A stretch of 64,000 nucleotides of DNA from Streptomyces caniferus (lineage in GTDB: Bacteria > Actinomycetota > Actinomycetes > Streptomycetales > Streptomycetaceae). This document shows positions 61,498 through 64,000 of this stretch, one piece after another (the first letter of the stretch is position 1; each line of letters opens with the position of its first letter). The stretch spans positions 4,783,501-4,847,500 of the forward strand of contig NZ_BLIN01000005.1 in the NCBI RefSeq assembly GCF_009811555.1. The letters are read 5' to 3'. The translations under genes and the position numbers were made by a program. A model generated the notes under the pieces. That model ran no database searches and was not told where the DNA came from. It saw nothing but the letters and a program-made list of their open reading frames with translations.

Positions 61498-62201
61498 GGC
61501 GACCTGCCTCTCTAACGTGTCCCGGCCGACGTTGTCGCCTGGAACGGGTCTGCTGGTGAACTCGATGCCGTCGAAGCCGCTGTCGCCTTCTCGATGGAGG
61601 ATCTCGGCACCGGCCACCGCCTCTCCCTCCTCGGTGCCGACATCGCACCCGCCACCGTCGCCGTCCTGGACGAGCCCTATACCGAGCCACACGGCCTGAC
61701 CAACCTCCACGCCCTCGCCTTCCACACGTCAGCCCGGCCAGACCGCCATGCGAAGGCCGTCGCTCACCTGCCGAGCGCCCTCTCCCGCATCGGCAAGACG
61801 CTTCTGGTACTCCAGGAATGAGCCGATGAGGTCGCCTGGGTCACCGGCGCCCCACTGATCGCCGCCGCGGTCATCTCCGCCTGCTGGTCCGGCCCCCTGT
61901 GCTCCGCGCTTGCCCTCGCGGGTGTCCTACTGCATGGTCCCGTCCTGACAGCCCGAATCATCAAGCTGACCCCTGCCCTCCATGCCGCAGTCGTTCCCCC
62001 GACCTGTCGCATCGCTGCCGCCCCATGCCCCACACACGGCCGCCGCGTAGGGCTGATCGCAAGCAGCCCCGCCCAACCGTTCATCCGCCTCGCCGGCCCC
62101 TGGCGGATGATCTTCCGCCGCATCACCGGACACGCCACCACCTTCGGCAAGACTGAACGCTGAAGCACTACCCAATCCACACTAGGAAGTTGGACCAGCA
62201 C
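61498..62201. other. Remnant region between regulator and Nudix genes
   Basis: About 700 bp. On the plus strand an open frame from about 61517 to 61821 (stop TGA) reads GELDAVEAAVAFSMEDLGTGHRL, then ALAFHTSARPDRHAKAVAHLPSAL, with coding-like bias but no clear start, possibly ATG 61594. In the same frame after the stop, another open stretch (61822-62163) reads DEVAWVTGAPLIAAAVISAC with a TM-like segment but also no start. Together these look like decayed genes. Confidence 0.4.
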
Positions 62202-62684
62202 GTGACTGAATCCGCCACCCCTGAAATTCGCACTTCCGCCAAAGCCGTCGTCCTCCACGACGACCAGATCCTCCTCATGCGTGCCGTCTGGGAGGACCAG
62301 GAGTGCTACTTCCTCCCTGGAGGCGGCCAACACCCCGGAGAGAGTCTCGGCGACGCCGTCGCCCGCGAAGTCGACGAGGAAACCGGCCTGACCGTCACCG
62401 TCGAGCGGCTGCTGTGGCTCCGTGAATACATCGGCGCCAACCACGACCACCCCGAAAGCGAAGCCAACACCCACCGCATCGAAGCGATCTTCCTGTGCAC
62501 CCCCACCAGCGATCCCGGCCAGCTCGGCGGCCATGCCCAGGACGAGGTGCAGACCGGCCTGGAGTGGGTACCGCTGGGCAAAGTCCCTGCCCTCAACCTG
62601 CTGCCACAGGCCATCCGCCAGCCAATCGCCTCCCTCACCGAGACGCCCAAGCCCCTCGACAGCTACCTCGGCGATGTCGCCTGA
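62202..62684 (+). CDS. Nudix hydrolase, island-borne
   Basis: This 160-aa Nudix hydrolase has the Nudix box GGGQHPGESLGDAVAREVDEETGL. The rest is short, like ADP-ribose or nucleotide-type hydrolases. GTG at 62202 is chosen; TTG at 62190 is an alternative, with AGGAAG upstream. It overlaps the next gene by 11 nt, so both are co-translated, perhaps modifying a small molecule together. Confidence 0.85.
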   Translation: MTESATPEIRTSAKAVVLHDDQILLMRAVWEDQECYFLPGGGQHPGESLGDAVAREVDEETGLTVTVERLLWLREYIGANHDHPESEANTHRIEAIFLCTPTSDPGQLGGHAQDEVQTGLEWVPLGKVPALNLLPQAIRQPIASLTETPKPLDSYLGDVA

Positions 62685-63477
62685 CAGCGCCATGGACGGC
62701 ATAGACGGCCGTGTCCCACCCAGCGCCCGCGAGATCACCACCGGCCAGACCAACCGCGTCTGGTCGGTGGAGGGACCGACGCCGTACATCCTCAAGCACT
62801 ACGGTGACCCGAGCCGCGCCGCCAACGAAGCCGCCGCGCTCCGCCTCCTGGCCGGACACCGTGCCCCGGCTCCACAGCTGCTCGCCGCGTCCAGCGGTAG
62901 CAGCACCCCTCCTTGGACCGCACAGGCCGCACTACACGCGAAGCCTGTGCACCTCGACCGGTTGCTGGCAGACCTCGCCGAACCACTGGCCGCCATCCAC
63001 CGCATCCCCGGCACGCACTTCGGCCGCCTCGCCGGCGCTCGACAAAACCACAGCTGGACCGACTACCTCCACGACCGCCTGCGCGTGTACGCGGCAGCCG
63101 CCCCGGCCCTACCTGCCGTGGCTGGACGCCTCCACCACGAAGTCGACGCCAGCGACAACGCCATCCAGCCAGTGCTGCTCCATCACGACCTGCAGCCGGG
63201 GCACCTTCTTTGCGGACCTGCTGGTTCCCGACTACTCATCGACTGGGAGCTGGCCATCTTCGGCGACCATCGTTCCGACCTCGCTCGCCTCGCCGTACGC
63301 CTCGACCTCGACGACCCCACACCCGTGCTCCCACTTGTCAGTGGGGCCGATGCCACGGCCGAAGGCCGACTCCATCTGTACTGGCGCATCCACCTGCTCG
63401 CCGACGCCGCACTGAGCACAGACCGCGCCGTACGGGAACGGGCAGCCGGGAGGCTACTTGGTCCGAGCGTCAGGTAA
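62674..63477 (+). CDS. Aminoglycoside phosphotransferase-family protein
   Basis: This 267-aa kinase-fold protein is of the APH/choline kinase type. The first lobe has NRVWSVEGPTPYILKHYGDPSRAANEAAAL (Lys for ATP). The catalytic loop reads LLHHDLQPGHLLCGPAG, where Asp is kept but the usual metal-binding Asn (HxDxxxxN) is His. The DFG-like motif is LIDWELAIFGD. The change may lower or alter activity. It overlaps the Nudix gene and should act on a small molecule, not necessarily an antibiotic. Confidence 0.85.
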   Translation: MSPDSAMDGIDGRVPPSAREITTGQTNRVWSVEGPTPYILKHYGDPSRAANEAAALRLLAGHRAPAPQLLAASSGSSTPPWTAQAALHAKPVHLDRLLADLAEPLAAIHRIPGTHFGRLAGARQNHSWTDYLHDRLRVYAAAAPALPAVAGRLHHEVDASDNAIQPVLLHHDLQPGHLLCGPAGSRLLIDWELAIFGDHRSDLARLAVRLDLDDPTPVLPLVSGADATAEGRLHLYWRIHLLADAALSTDRAVRERAAGRLLGPSVR

Positions 63478-63883
63478 CTGCTGGCGACTGCTGAGCCTCT
63501 AGTGCTGCTGGTGAACTCTGGGGCGATGAGCTGCAAGATCCGATCACTGGCGGGCGTCCGGCTACAGGTCGCGGGGAACGGCTTTGCATCGGGACCAACT
63601 CGGGGAGGCGGACACAGTCACAACCCCTGTGGACCTTCGCTAAGAAGTGGGTGGACTCGCGGAAGCGAGTGTGTGCCTCGCGGCTGTCGTTTGTGAAGGG
63701 GGCACTTCCCCCGATCCGTACTGCAGGCCGCATCTCCCATGGCCAAGACGCCGGACCTTAACCTCGTGGCACGCTCGCTCTGCAACCCCCAGGCTCGCGT
63801 CCCGTACAGCGTCTCCCCCTCGCGCTGTCAGTGGCGGGGAATACGGTTTCGGTACGAGCGTTCGATCTGCGGGGGAGGGCTAC
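63478..63883. other. Intergenic region, no gene seen
   Basis: About 400 bp without a convincing frame. A short direct repeat GCGGAAGCGAGTG type hairpin (63659-63690) and an AT-poor composition are noted. The last gene's promoter is probably near 63800-63870. Confidence 0.4.
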
Positions 63884-64000
63884 ATGGCGACAGAGCGAAA
63901 GTGCCCTGAGTGCAGGGTCAGGGACAGTGCCAATCGGATAGGGAAGCCTGGCATCGGTGTTCGCACTGCTTCGCGCTGCCCCTGGCCCCATGGCAAGACG
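63884..64000 (+). CDS. Partial gene, zinc-ribbon-like N-terminus
   Basis: The frame begins MATERKCPECRVRDSANRI and continues GKPGIGVRTASRCPWPHGKT to the window edge (39 codons, incomplete). CPEC plus a later Cys and His resemble a zinc ribbon. The strong ribosome binding site GGGGGAGGG lies 6 nt before the ATG. Confidence 0.65.
   Translation, partial: MATERKCPECRVRDSANRIGKPGIGVRTASRCPWPHGKT

Noticed and set aside
62674..63477. Direct call as an aminoglycoside resistance gene
   Set aside because: The fold family covers many small-molecule kinases, and the catalytic Asn is changed.
57174..64000. Integrase or second tRNA-Thr 3' end marking the island limit
   Set aside because: Neither was found in the window. 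The island idea rests on gene content and fragments only.

Overview
The window is chromosomal DNA from a Streptomyces (or a very close actinomycete). The evidence is the very high GC with strong third-position G/C bias, GTG/TTG starts, ATGA/GTGA start-stop overlaps, and diagnostic genes: wblA, bldG, crp, a Tad/Flp-like pilus locus led by an Ssd-type ATPase, and a lysine-tailed TopA. As I remember it, the gene order follows the S. coelicolor SCO3540 to SCO3583 neighbourhood; this was not checked against a database.

Layout. 0.1-1 kb: tRNA-Pro(CGG) and a Pr6Pr-type membrane protein. 1.5-9 kb: metallophosphoesterase, YqeY protein, bifunctional penicillin-binding protein, wblA and two overlapping ArsA-like ATPases. 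9-17 kb: DUF4177, RidA, two Nudix genes, a beta-lactamase-fold hydrolase, a nucleotidyltransferase, crp, nth and a MarP-like CvpA-trypsin membrane protease. 17-25 kb: a MITE-like repeat, an alpha/beta hydrolase, a holin-like protein, nhaA, acetyl-CoA synthetase and a SulP-STAS-carbonic anhydrase fusion. 25.8-35 kb: a CooC-like ATPase, a degenerate Fic-like protein, a HAD hydrolase and the ssd-tadA-tadB-tadC-pilin-tadE cluster. 35-47 kb: an MrfA-like helicase, bldG with its kinase-type partner, the H+ pyrophosphatase hppA, a lipoprotein, a methyltransferase and small membrane or secreted proteins. 47-57 kb: topA, an MFS-thymidylate kinase-coiled-coil fusion, the DNA polymerase III delta-prime gene, a secreted S33 peptidase and tRNA-Thr(CGT).

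Right of tRNA-Thr the character changes. There are gene fragments, a WXG100 protein with a large WXG-type putative toxin and a probable immunity gene in one overlapping operon, a regulator that has lost its HTH domain, a Nudix-phosphotransferase pair and a partial zinc-ribbon protein. This looks like an accessory island anchored at the tRNA, although no integrase is visible here.

Themes that cross gene boundaries: (1) about ten genes have a -10-like hexamer 6-7 nt before the start codon and no ribosome binding site, so they are probably leaderless. (2) A short GC-rich palindromic element (CTCCCCC...GGGGGGACCCCC) is scattered both between genes and, in frame, inside genes, adding Pro/Gly segments to TopA, the MFS-Tmk fusion, a Nudix protein and probably an ArsA protein. 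(3) A 234-bp element with 21-bp perfect terminal inverted repeats supplies the stop codon of the MarP-like protease. (4) The pilus gene before the helicase has no in-frame stop for over 2 kb. (5) A DnaA-box-like array precedes ssd.
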